Source: Phanerochaete sordida (taxonomy: Eukaryota > Basidiomycota > Agaricomycetes > Polyporales > Phanerochaetaceae). From it: a DNA stretch of 64,000 nucleotides. The notes under the pieces were generated by a model, which was not told the DNA's origin, did not search any database, and worked only from the letters and a program-made list of their open reading frames with translations. The stretch covers positions 186,001 through 250,000 of the forward strand of contig BPQB01000007.1 of assembly GCA_019973155.2 (NCBI GenBank). Direction: 5' to 3'. Every line of letters begins with the position of its first letter. Position 1 is the stretch's first letter. Below, in pieces: positions 31,770 through 42,409 of this stretch. A program made the translations under genes and the position numbers.

Positions 31770-32302
31770 CTCTCTGCAGCTGTGTATGGCTTCCTTCACG
31801 AACGGTCCGCATGTCCTTAATTACGAAACGCTTCTGCCTGACGCTGTACCCTTGGACACTGGCGTGTTCAAGCCTGATTGGATCCGTTTGACGATTCTAA
31901 TATGTACTATTTACTTGTTGTCCTTTCCGTAGTGTTTCTTGTGCCCCTCGTAGTCTATTGCTGCACACTGTATCCTGCGCTATCTGACCTGCAGCTCTCA
32001 CATAGAATGTATGCGGCAAGGTCCACCCCGCGCCGCTGCGTCACCCCTCTGTATGCGACATCAGCAATGTATTCTCTCACTTATGTATCAGCCTTCGTCT
32101 GGTGTGTGCGCGTGCTCAAGCTAGCCATTTCGAAATGTGAACCAAACACTAGGTAGCGGGACAAAGCGTCTTTGCGCGAAAGAGTTCGTCTCTGGAAAGT
32201 ACACTATAGATGGATGAAGATAAATAGTCCGAAGGAATGAAGGTAGATCAAGGTGGTATAACAACAGTGTGACGGGATATTTTGCACAGTCCATGAATCG
32301 TG
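31770..32302. other. Convergent intergenic region
   Basis: 533 bp between two gene 3' ends. A 92-codon plus-strand frame (31878-32156) is hydrophobic at its start but has neither a recognisable domain nor a clear promoter. Composition is AT-richer than the flanking genes, as expected for 3' UTRs. Confidence 0.4.
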
Positions 32303-34180
32303 CTATGAGTGGTGAACGGGCGATCCCGCGATCGTAGGGGTAGCAGGCTGCAGCGGTTCCTGGAGGCGGGTGCTTGAGCCGGCTTCTTCTACCTCGAGCG
32401 GGTTGACCGCACGGGGCGGCGAGCCCGGAGGAGGCGTAGCGTAGTTGGTGAGCGAGGGCAGCGGCGCACGGCGCTCGCTGTACTGCGGCGGAAGCTCGAC
32501 GACCTCGCCCTCATCCTCGGGAACGGCCTCTTCGAGGTCCTGGTGCACGATGAAGCGCGTCGGCCTGTACGTGGTCTCGCCGGCCATGGCTGCTTTGCGG
32601 CGCGCGGAGGAGGTCATGCTCGCGGTCTCGGCTCCTTGGTAGGTTGATGACCTATCGGCTGTCGACATGCCGCCGAGCTCGGAGCCCGATGGGCGATGGC
32701 GTGAGTACGCGGACTCGGAGGGCGCGCTGTACGGGTTCGTGAGGTTCGTGTCGTATTCCGTCTGGCGATCATGCTGGGAGCTCGCACTCGCGCCCATGGG
32801 GAGCAGCTGATGGGAAGACGCAGCCATGTTGTGTGTCGACGCGCGACCGCCAGCCTGTGACAGCGAGGCGACCGAACCAGCGTACGGGTACGGGCTGATG
32901 ACAGATGCCGCGTGCCCATCTTCCATGGCGACCGGCGCATCAAGGTCCACCGACTCCAATCTGCCACCACGACGTGGCTTGTAGTTTTCGTCGTAGTACG
33001 AAGTAGAGCGGTTCTTCCGGCGCCGAAGGAAGAAGAGGGTCACCGCGATAATAGTCGCGATCGCAAACAGCCCGGCGAACACGCCTCCGACGATGGCTCC
33101 TGTGTCGGAGCTGGTTTTTGAGGACCCTCCTGAAGCGTCGCCGGGGGCCGCAGATGAACTGGCACCTGCACTTGACGCAGAGAGCGACGCCGTGGCCGAT
33201 GGCATTACGGAAAGCGATGTTGGGGAGTTGGCGTTGAGGCACGTAGTATCGTCCGAGATGCCGACCAGCTTCACATCCGAGCTACCACCTTTGCGTCCTT
33301 GCGAGTCGCTCATGATCCACATGACGTTGGAGCCCCCTGCCAGGTCGGCTATCCATTCGTATGTAGTGGGCCCAGTTGGCGGGTCAAGAACAAATGTTTC
33401 GCCCCCAGGAATAACACCCTAGTGAACGTGAGAGAATAGTTAGCCCGGACGTGCATGAACCATGCACACAGAGCATACCATAATGGTAACTGGCTGCACG
33501 GCTCCCGTGTAGTTATCGAACGTATAGGGCCTGTACAATTGAGCTCCGCGAGCTGCCAGATAGACGACGGATAGCGTACCTGCATTGCTGCAACGCGGTA
33601 TTGAGTTCGAAGAAGAAATCCACACCTATGCGACCATTAGCCCATCGCGTGCCGCGGAGCAAGTGGCTGCGGACGCACCTGGATCGGTCGTGTTGCAATT
33701 CGTGTTGCTCACAGCAGCTCCAACCGTAAGCTCAGTTGTCGCTCCTCCAGAGCCGAACCCACTCGCATCAGACATGATTGCAAGAAACTTGTGGTCTTTG
33801 GGGAACGGTATCTGCGCCTGGAATGAGCCCTTGCCATTGGTATAACTTGACGATGGCACAGGGAACGTTCGGGGTGTTCCAAATTCCTGCACCGTGGTTA
33901 GATAAGATGTGGGAACGCTATCAGGGCGAAGACATACAGGAGCAAGGACCAGCTCGAACGGTGGCGAGCCGCCTGTAGCATTCCCCGAGCGCATTAGCTC
34001 TCGACGCGCTGTGCATTACATCATGCCACGCGATGTCTTACCAGTCCATGATACAGGAAAGTTGTCGCACTGTGTGGGCGTGCCAAAGTCGAACGTGAAA
34101 TTCGCTGCAAGGGTCGTGGAAAAAAGGCTGGAGAGGAGGATGGTCGGCAAGAGCGCTAGGCGGATGGGCATGACCGGCAT
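32303..34180 (-). CDS. Single-pass cell-surface protein, Ser-rich stalk, unrecognised
   Basis: Begins at 34180 with a signal peptide (MPVMPIRLALLPTILLSSLF) and an N-terminal ectodomain with N-glycosylation sites and paired Cys (NFTFDFGTPTQCDNFPVSW, PFELVLAPVCLRP, SYTNGKGSFQAQIPFPKDH, WIADLAGGSNVMWIMSDSQG). A Ser/Ala-rich stalk leads into one transmembrane helix (GAIVGGVFAGLFAIATIIAV) with the stop-transfer RRRKNRS. A 200-residue disordered cytosolic tail ends GSPVHHS. Several short introns are in the ectodomain part. This plan is very common in agaricomycetes and resembles Mid2/Wsc-type sensors in layout, though I see no WSC domain. Function unknown. Confidence 0.78.
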
Positions 34181-36336
34181 GACTCTGGAAATCTAGAAAG
34201 ACGACGGCGTGGTGGGCGGGCCCAGGTTAAACGAAAGATGGGAGCACGGAACGAAGGAGGGCAGGCCAGGGAGGGAACGAAAAGCAGAGCGCGACGGGGA
34301 CAGAGGCAGGAAACGAGGCTGTTCCTGGCGGCGTCACCCACCTCTCTATCAAACCATCCCCCGCGCAGACGCTCGCCGTCCTATGCCACCAAGAGGGGCT
34401 GAAACTTGCTCGCACACAGCAATCCACGAAGCTCAAAATGACGGGCACCATCGAACTATGCTTATCATTGGAAGTAGGGGGTGGTGCATCAAAGAGCTAC
34501 GACTTTGCCGGACACGGAGCAAAGGCATCTGGCGAACAAGATGATGGATCGACCAATTAGGAGGACAACCACCGTCTTTTTAGAATAAACTCAAGGGAAC
34601 TTCTATGGAGTCAGAAATGCGACGGCGACCAGTGCAATGATGAAACGGATATGTCGAACTGCAGACCATGCCCTTGTTCCTTTCGCCACAGTCCTCCGGG
34701 CTGTCCGACAGGTAGCATCTCCAGGTCTAGACCGCTGTGCCAGGCTCTAGCGGCTGACCCCGACGAGCCTGTCTCCCATATAATACGCGAGGGTTGTACA
34801 GCTGTCCGTTGGGTCGTTTAATCCTAGAATGCCGATAAGTAAAGGTCTTCGGGAGCCTATAAGCAGCAACTTATAGATTACATTCAAAGCGCTAAGTCTT
34901 GAGGGCCGAAAGGAAACACTCCCTATTGAACGTCGAGGTTGGCTCAGTCGCAAGGCGGGTAGAGACAGTAGAGCGAGTGCACGATAGCTATGACCAGAAG
35001 CTGAAGAGACTAGGGCAACTAGAGAGTCTCTTAGGTTCGGCATTCGAGCCACGCCAAACGACGATGGTGTAGAAGCAGTTGGTGTGATCGTTGTCGCGGG
35101 CTGACTATAGACCTAGGGGTTTCCGGTGCCGAGACTTGAGAACCTGGGAGAAACAGAGCGACATGATTGAGTTGATTGGTCGTTATGTCCGTAGAGGATG
35201 TGTTAGTCTCGTCGACAGGCAAGGTTGGTTCGAGAGGAGAGCACAGGGATAGCTGAGAAGACAGCACGCTGTCTCGATGCATCACACGCGCTAGGGAGAG
35301 CAGGTGTCTACTTAGTTTGCGAGCAGTAGGCGATCCGACGAGAAGCCGGACTCGGAGGCAGTGCACATCGAGAGAGTAGACAGTAGAACGGGTGAGCGAA
35401 TGTGGCCGCCAAGATAGCTAGGGCGAGCGACAGATAGTCCTCCGATGCAGCCGGTACAGACAGGCGTAGTCGAGAAGCAAAGGCGGGGGTGCCGATAGGA
35501 GCGCGACCACCAAAAGTCGGGGATGGTAGCGTTGATCACTAGCTTTGAATTTGTCGGCGAACTCAGGAAGACGTAAGCCCAGCAGCCCAGTATAAACCAC
35601 ATTCCTTTGGAGAACTTCATATGACGAGATCGCGCAGTTCGGCGTCGAGCTGCATTTCCACATCGTGGCTAATATCCCATTCGAGGAATTCCGCGAAGGT
35701 CGAAGACATAGTTCCCCGAATACGTTCAGGGGTCGCAAAACTGAATCCTGCCGGAGTACTTATTATGAGCATAGACGAAGGGTTGCGCACCGGAGGTTTA
35801 ACAACGTCCCAGCGTGTTGTCGGAGAACTGCGCGCCTGAGCTGACTCCCAAGCTCCGAGCAGAGTGTCCGAAGCGTAGCTTTTGAAAGTATCTAGATACA
35901 TAAGCGACGGGGAAGGGGAGAAGACCCTCGGCTTAAGTATGCTTTCGCTAGAAGGTGTGAAATTTGAAGTGAGGCGCGAGGGACGGCGCACCAAGAGAGG
36001 TTATTACTCTCTTATCTTTGCCCGTTTGTGACCAAGTCGGCGTTGAGTGGGCGGACTGCTCTAGCTTCCTCTGATAAGCTTCTCTGCTGATATTCTTCTC
36101 TTGGATACAGCGTGTCGCATTGGTGGACGGTCGAGGTCTCCGTAGCTGCGGCGCAGTTGGCCGAGCCAACCAAGCGCCGCCGCTTTGAACGCATAGCACG
36201 TGCTGCTCCTTATTTGGCAAAGCCCTTGTGGCGCTCGCCGAGCGCCCGGCAAATGGGTCGATAAACGGCCAGCGCGACCTGACGACTGGATCTTCCTTTT
36301 CCCCCAACCTCCCCACACTCCCCTCCCACTCCCAAC
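34181..36336. other. Gene-poor stretch of 2.1 kb
   Basis: The longest region without a confident gene. Open frames are short and lack domains. From about 34500 to 35620 the sequence is rich in TAG/CTA and lacks coding-like periodicity. No terminal inverted repeats, target-site duplications or polymerase motifs were found by eye. The last 300 bp should be the promoter of the desaturase gene, with a C-rich leader before ATG 36337. Confidence 0.4.
35617..35901 (-). CDS. Possible small protein-coding gene
   Basis: A 94-codon open frame starting MYLDTFKSYASDTLLGAW and ending EFLEWDISHDVEMQLDAELR plus four residues. Composition is balanced and acidic toward the end, unlike the Arg/Ser-rich chance frames around it. 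No domain, no intron and no conserved neighbour support it, so it may be chance or a decayed gene. Confidence 0.25.
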   Translation of the reverse strand: MYLDTFKSYASDTLLGAWESAQARSSPTTRWDVVKPPVRNPSSMLIISTPAGFSFATPERIRGTMSSTFAEFLEWDISHDVEMQLDAELRDLVI

Positions 36337-38136
36337 ATGGGCAAGGTCCACTGGACCCGCGACCAAGTTGCCCAGCGCATCCTTGCTGGCGAGACGCTGT
36401 TCATCCTCCAGAACAAAGTGATTCGCGTTCCTCCTTCCTGGCTCAAGGCGCACCCCGGAGGCGCGCTCGCCATCTTGCACTTCGTCGGCCGAAACGCGAC
36501 GGACGAGGTCGACGCTTTCCACTCCGAAGAAACCCTGCGTAAGATTGGCGCTTACGCGGTCGCGGAGGTCGAGGTCGGAGGGCATGGCTGGGAGTCGTTC
36601 CTGCCGCCAGTGATGAGTGGTTGGGTGAGGAAGGTCGGCACGGACGGACAGATGCAGTGGCATAGAGAAGCCACGACTCTACGACCGCTTCCGGAGGAAG
36701 TGTCGGAGTTGAGCCCGTCTTCCCAGATTCTGCTCGTTCGCCGAGAGCAGCTCGAACTCGAGGCGCAGCGCGGGCCGACCTTCGATACACTTCAGCCAGG
36801 CCCTTCCACTTTATCGCCGAAGGTGCAAGCAGAGCACTCGAAGGCTTACAAGGAGTTACATCGACGGGTTACCGATGCTGGACTCTACAAGACGCGTTAT
36901 ATCACCGGCTACGGTCCTGAGATCGTTCGCTATGTCTCATTCGTTCTCCTCGCGATATTCTTCTACCACAAGTCATGGTTCTTGACGAGCGCGTTCTTCC
37001 TTGGTCTTTACTGGCACCAAGTGACCTTCACCGCGCATGACCTCGGGCACCTCGGTGTCACGCACGATTGGGTCATCGACCGGACGATTGCTATGCTTGT
37101 AGCGAACCTCTCGGGTGGGCTCAGTATAGGCTGGTGGGTAGATGTGAGTGCTAGCTGTTTAATATTGGAAGCCAATGCTGACCATGTTCTAAGAACCATA
37201 ACATTCACCATCGTGAGTTTCGTTACCCTCTATTATATTGCAAATATGCTAAGCACCTCTCGAAGTTGTCACCAACCACCCTACTCAGTATGTCCGCGTT
37301 CACCTCCGGACTCAGCGTTGCGCTGACACCATACCTCTAGCGACCCCGACATCCAACATCTTCCTTTCTTCGCCATCTCACCCGTCTTCTTCACCTCACT
37401 ATGGTCGTCGTATTACAAGCGCGTCATGGCGTTCGACGCGTTCGCGAAGGTCCTCATCACCGTTCAGCACAAGCTATTCTACGTCATCATGGGACTAGCT
37501 AGGTTCAACCTCTACGCCAACTCCTACGCTTTCCTTGCCAAAACGGCCTTCCAGCCTCCCAAGGCAAAGGGTGGCAGATGGTGGTGGTGGACGGAGGTCA
37601 CCTTCCTCGGCCTGTTCTACTGCTGGTATATCAGAGTCCTGAGGGGCTGCGGCTCGTGGCCTGTGGCTCTGGGATACCTGCTCATCAGCAACGTCGTGCC
37701 CAGTCCGCTCCATGTACAGGTGAGTGCAAAGCGTAGAGACTGTTCAATCAATCTCATGTCGGCTACCTAGATCGTGCTTTCGCACTTCTCTCGCTCGACG
37801 GCGGACTTGGGTGTCAAGGAGTCGTTCCTGGCTCGCCAGCTGCGGACGACCGTGGACGTCATCTGCTCGCCATCCATAGAGTGGATCCACGGCGGCCTGC
37901 ATCTGCAAGTCACCCATCACCTCTTCCCTCGCCTTCCACGCCACAACCTCCGCGCCGCCAGCGCATTGGTCAAGGAATATGCCGAGAAGGAAGGGCTGGA
38001 GTATGCGGAGTTTGGCTTCATCGACGGGAACAGCGAGGTCCGCGGCGTACTTAGACAAGTGGCGGAGCAGGCGAAGATTGTAGGGATGGTCGCGGATGCG
38101 CATGTCAAGGAGCATATGCAGGGATCCGAACACTGA
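36337..38136 (+). CDS. Sphingolipid delta-8 desaturase (cytochrome b5 fusion)
   Basis: Inserts the 8,9 double bond into the long-chain base of fungal glucosylceramide in the ER. Five exons (36337-37143, 37194-37212, 37266-37287, 37341-37719, 37771-38136), 530 aa. N-terminal cytochrome b5 with the haem motif HPGG (WLKAHPGGALAILHFVGRNA). Then the front-end desaturase: His box 1 HDLGH, with VTH just after; box 2 NHNIHH, built across two exons; box 3 QVTHH, where the leading Gln is the front-end signature (IHGGLHLQVTHHLFPRLPRH). Hydrophobic stretches at IVRYVSFVLLAIFFYHKSW and WWTEVTFLGLFYCWYIRV fit membrane helices. Delta-8 is inferred from the fungal b5/Q-box type; other front-end specificities are possible. 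Confidence 0.88.
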
Positions 38137-38419
38137 GGATCACGTTTACGATGGTAGAAATACACTGCACTCTCCATTGATGCGGGCAATGGAAGAGCAC
38201 AGGCTGCTCTCACCCAGTACAATATTGACATACAAGACTGCGAACGGGTAAGAAAGCATCCGGGTGGGACCAAGTCCCGAAAGGCCGATATCATAATCGT
38301 CGTGGCATAGAGCATAAGCTGCAAATACCCCGGGAGTACCCAGTTTTGAATACATGGAGGGCGGAAGACATGGTGCGAAAGGGCCAGAGCAAGGGAGAAG
38401 ACAACAGGAGAGGATCTGT

Positions 38420-39222
38420 TTACTTCTTCTTCGCGGCGTCCTCCTCGGCCTTCTGCAAGAATTACTTGGTTCAAAGACTATCGCGTAACATGGCTGGTGA
38501 CGACGAACCTTCGCAGCACGCGCCTTGCGCGCACCCTCGTGCTTGGCGTTAGCCCACTCGTCGCGGAGAGTGCGGTAAGCCTTGAACTCCCGCTCCTCCT
38601 CGGTGATCTTGCGGGGCGCCTCGTGGACGTAGGGGTTGGGGAGAGCAATCTGCGCGCGAGTGGTCTCGGCCTTGAGGTCGTCACCCTGAAAAAGCAGAGT
38701 TCAGCCACTGAACTACCCAGACTTAATCCCTGTGCGACGCACAGTGGTGTCGCCCTTCTTGGGCTTCTTGGCGTTGCGGGGGAAGACAATGAGGCGGGCC
38801 TTGTAGGCCTTGAGGCGCTCGACGTTGAGAGCCTTGCCCTCCTCGCTCAGGTTTCGCCTCCGGTGGTCAACGACGATACCGACACCACGAGCGGACTTGC
38901 GGGAGATACCAGCCTCCTTGAGCTCAGCGAGAGTGAAACCGCGGCCCTCGCGGATCTTGCGGTTGTAGCGGATGGTCTGTCCACGGACGGCGGGGCGAAG
39001 GAGTTCGAGGGGGCGGGCACCAAGGGCAGCAGCCTTGGTCTTGCGGGCCTGGCGACGGCGGAGCTTGCGGCCGGGCTGGTCGAACCAGGTGCGCACACGC
39101 GACTGCCAGTCCTTGCGGAAATGGTTGTCGTGGAGGACTAGGGAATACAGTATTCAATCAATTGGCGTTCAACTTTCGTCTTCTCGGGTAGAATACGCAC
39201 CGTTGTTGTGCGCGAAACCCAT
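38420..39222 (-). CDS. RPL13: 60S ribosomal protein eL13
   Basis: Cytosolic large-subunit protein. Minus strand, start 39222, TAA at 38420-38422, four exons. It reads MGFAHNNVLHDNHFRKDWQ, then RVRTWFDQPGRKLRRRQAR, RPAVRGQTIRYNRKIREGRG, FTLAELKEAGISRKSARGVG and IVVDHRRRNLSEE, all core eL13 blocks, and ends AAKAEEDAAKKK. Introns: one after the eighth codon start, one after GDTT, and one before KAEEDAA with a GTTCGT donor. Just upstream of the ATG the sequence TTGCTGACAG...TTTCCAG (about 39230-39258, read on the minus strand) looks like a 5'-UTR intron acceptor, common in ribosomal protein genes. Confidence 0.96.
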
Positions 39223-40081
39223 TGTCTAGTCTGGAAAGTCGAAAGCTGTCAGCAAGGTGGGCGTTGAAGTGAGAGAGCCGAAACTTCAGGGCGCCGCTAC
39301 ATCCAACCTCCCGACGACCGATCCACCGACTTCCACCGACCAAAATTCCACGAAACTCGATAGCCTGCCAGCTCTCCAGCCATAACGACGCCCTGCAAAG
39401 TTTCGTGCTGCAGCATACGGGCGTACTGACCTTGAAGGGTGTCTTGACGGATGCCTCCTGGCTGCTGTTCTCCCCAGCGCCGCCTACAGGCGCTGTCACA
39501 ATGTCACGCGTTACCGTTACGGTCACAGTATCCGCTGTCACGTCTTTCACCACCACCAGGTTTCCGACGTTCGACGCTTCCAATCATTGCCCAACATGAG
39601 ATTGCACCGTATATCTGCGCGCGGATCCGTCACTTCATTCCTCGACGTACCTCACACATCCCGCCGCTCTGTCCGCTATTTACTCGATGTCTCGCGCTCA
39701 GCTCCAGCATTGTACGATTGAATGCCATACGGTATAGCGCAAACATTTACGCCACACCATGCACGCTCTACCGCTTGAGTGTCTGCCGAGCTGCTTATCC
39801 GGCACGCCCAGCTCTCGACCCTGGCCAACAGTTTCACCTCTGTCTATGCATCAACTCCGTGTTGCGGCAGACATATGACGCTGCCCGCGTCGTACTATAC
39901 CTGTTCTGATGATCCTCTCGCCGCCGCGCTGATCGCTTGAAAGGATATTCTCCGCCTCAGAAATGTACATAAGGCATGTACAAGCGATGTTCTGACTACT
40001 CACCGGAGCCTTCTCGCGTCTCCGTCTCCGGTAACAGTCCTCCCTCCACGCCAATTACGACGCGACGCGGCAGCCCCATAG
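39223..40081. promoter_or_regulatory. Divergent region eL13 / MetE-like, with GTCAC cluster
   Basis: 859 bp between divergent start codons. It contains four copies of GTCAC on the plus strand within 47 bp (39495-39499, 39503-39507, 39522-39526, 39537-39541), about 270-320 bp from the eL13 start. Part is probably the eL13 5'-UTR intron. The open frames crossing it look like chance. Confidence 0.4.
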
Positions 40082-41960
40082 ATGTTTGCAAACACTACTG
40101 ACGCGGATTCTTTCTTGCATATCAATCCGCCTTTCCGTGCGGAGCACATAGGCTCTCTGCTGCGCCCCAGCTATCTGCTCGAGCAGCGTGCTCGTTTCCA
40201 GGCTGGTACGTGCACCGCAGAGGAACTCCGTGCCACCGAGGATGCTGCGATCGCTGCTGCCGTGAAGGTCCAGCAGTCAGCAGGTCTGCAAACGATCACG
40301 GATGGCGAGATGCGTCGGTAAGTGGCATGACCTTTGCGTCCTTTCCGTTGTATCGGTTCTAGTTGACAGACTGTACCATTCCAGAGGTGCTTTCTATGAA
40401 GGCATCTTTGAGCGGCTTGACGGCATGTCGAACCTTGTTCGTAAGTAAAGACCATTGCTGCGTCCTGCGAGACCATACTCACGCAGACCGTAGGCCCAAT
40501 CGAGACGTTCAAAGTGGGGTAGCTGCCAAGCTATTTCCCGCCCCGTGCTCACCCAAATATTAGGCCTACCTTCCTTACGTCCAGTTCTTCATAAAAGCTG
40601 GCCTGAAGGAAGTCCCGTCAATGTATTGCACCGTAAGTCCTCAAGCTTTTTGTATTATTGTCAAATCTTTACGAGAATATTTCCTGGCCTGTAGGGTCGA
40701 ATCCGCAGACCAGAAGAGGGCGTCTACGTCAGGGACTTCGAGTATCTGACAAGCCTGGTTCCGCCCCAGGTACGCATGCCTGATGCACCGCCCCGGCCGC
40801 AGCTGACTTCGGGTAGGATGTAGGGAAGCTGAAGGTCTCGGTTTGTGGACCAACATGGATGCATTTACGGCACGGTCCTGAGAGTACCTACGACACTGCT
40901 GTGTACGCAACGGATGGTGCGCCTCCGTTCTGACCGCCGAGTCCGCGTACTTCTAAACTTAGCTCGTGGGCCAGACGCGTACTTCGCCGATTTGGTCCAG
41001 GGGTATCGAGAAGAACTCCGCGCTTTATACGCGGCCGGCTGCCGAAACATCCAATTCGACGACCCTACGTTCGCCTTCTTCTGTGCCGACTCGACTATCA
41101 AAGGCATGGAGAAGGCGGGCGTAGATTGGCAGCAGCTACTGGATATGTACATACAGGTCTACAACAGCATCTTGCAAGAGCGTCCGGCAGATTTGACAAT
41201 TGGCCTCCATACCTGTCGCGGTAATTACCAGGTGCGAGCCCCCAACGCGTTCTTGACTCCAAGGACGTGCCTGTATAGCGTGTAGGGTACTGATGGCTCT
41301 GCTCGTGACGTCAGGGCATGCACTACTGCGAGGGAGGCTACGACCGCATAGCAAAGAAATTATTCAATGAGTTGAGAGTTGACTGCTATTACGTATGTTT
41401 CTCACCTATCACGCTGCGGCTGCGCTGACTGCCGGTGCGGCTGTAGCTGGAGTACGACACGGAGCGAGCTGGAGACCTGGAGCCTCTAAAGAATCTGCCG
41501 CAGAGCAAAATGGTCGTGCTCGGCCTGGTCACCACCAAGACAGGAGAGGTGAGGGTCTAGACGTCATGACACATACGGAGCAAGGCCTGATGTTACTCCG
41601 GAATGAAAGCTGGAAAGCATTGAAGAGCTGCAAGACGCTATCGACGAGGCGGCCGACCTGATTGCGCAGGGCAGTCCCAAGCGCTCGAGAGCATATGCGC
41701 TGAACCAGTGCGTGTGGTGTCCAGATGCCGTGGCCGGGCAAGGGCGTCCGCGAGTGATCCTAACGCGTTCACCTGGATAGGATTTGTATCAGTCCGCAGT
41801 GTGGGTTCGCCTCTGTGGCCGAAGGCAACCCTATCACGGAGGAGGTACGGCCTGCGCTTTGTCAGGAGTCACCCTGTCTGAGCTGATGTCCGCCGGGCCG
41901 CAGGAACAACGGGCGAAGTTGGCCCTTGTCGTCGAGGCAGCGAGGAAGATCCTAGAGTAA
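40082..41960 (+). CDS. MetE-like methyltransferase (UROD/MetE fold, single catalytic domain)
   Basis: About ten exons. It begins MFANTTDADSFLHINPPFRA and reads through AEHIGSLLRP, TDGEMRRGAFYEGIFERLDG, VCGPTWMHLRHGPE, GCRNIQFDDPTFAFFCAD, GLHTCRGNYQ, LEYDTERAGDLEPLKNLP, VVLGLVTTKTGE, and ends ISPQCGFASVAEGNP plus a helix. This is the C-terminal half of cobalamin-independent methionine synthase: the zinc ligands H and C (LHTC), a Glu (probably in EYDTERAG) and the last C (PQCGF) are visible. The separate MetE N-terminal domain is absent, and the protein is about half of Met6. The real methyl donor or acceptor may therefore differ from methionine synthesis. Confidence 0.85.
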
Positions 41961-42409
41961 AATTGGCTCGCTCTCGTGGAAGCAGAGGTGGCTGTGTGTT
42001 GTGCGTGCGGCTATACCATGTTTGCGCTGCGCTAGGTAGTAGAGGTAGCTGTGCAACGACCGAGGTTCGTCGAGGACAAGGTCCGAATATACGGCGGAAC
42101 AAGTGACTCGTCCGAAAGGAGATGCTTAGTCAGCTGGCGCGGCCGGTTGTGGAGGGCCACTCGAGTCTCCCACCCCCGCTTCCGTTGTTGCTCACGATCC
42201 AAATACCACTCTAGTCGCCTTTCTTTTCGCTCCTTTCTTCCGTCCACGACCATCTCCATCCCCCGTCGCTGCTTCCGCCAGCGTCGCCAACCCCGCACGC
42301 ATTCCTACGCATCATTCATCACCCAACCTCAAGGCACGATCATCAATCTCTTGGCGTGAGACGCAAACCAAACCTCCGTCTGCCTTGATTCTTTGCTACC
42401 GACCAAAGC
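41961..42409. other. Intergenic: 3' flank of MetE-like gene, promoter of PAL1
   Basis: 449 bp. The right half is strongly C/T-rich (CT tracts from 42170 to 42400), typical for the leader of a well-expressed fungal gene. No gene seen. Confidence 0.45.

Noticed and set aside
34747..35620. Several minus-strand frames of 100 codons with hydrophobic starts
   Set aside because: Overlapping in different frames, no domain, no intron logic; composition looks random.
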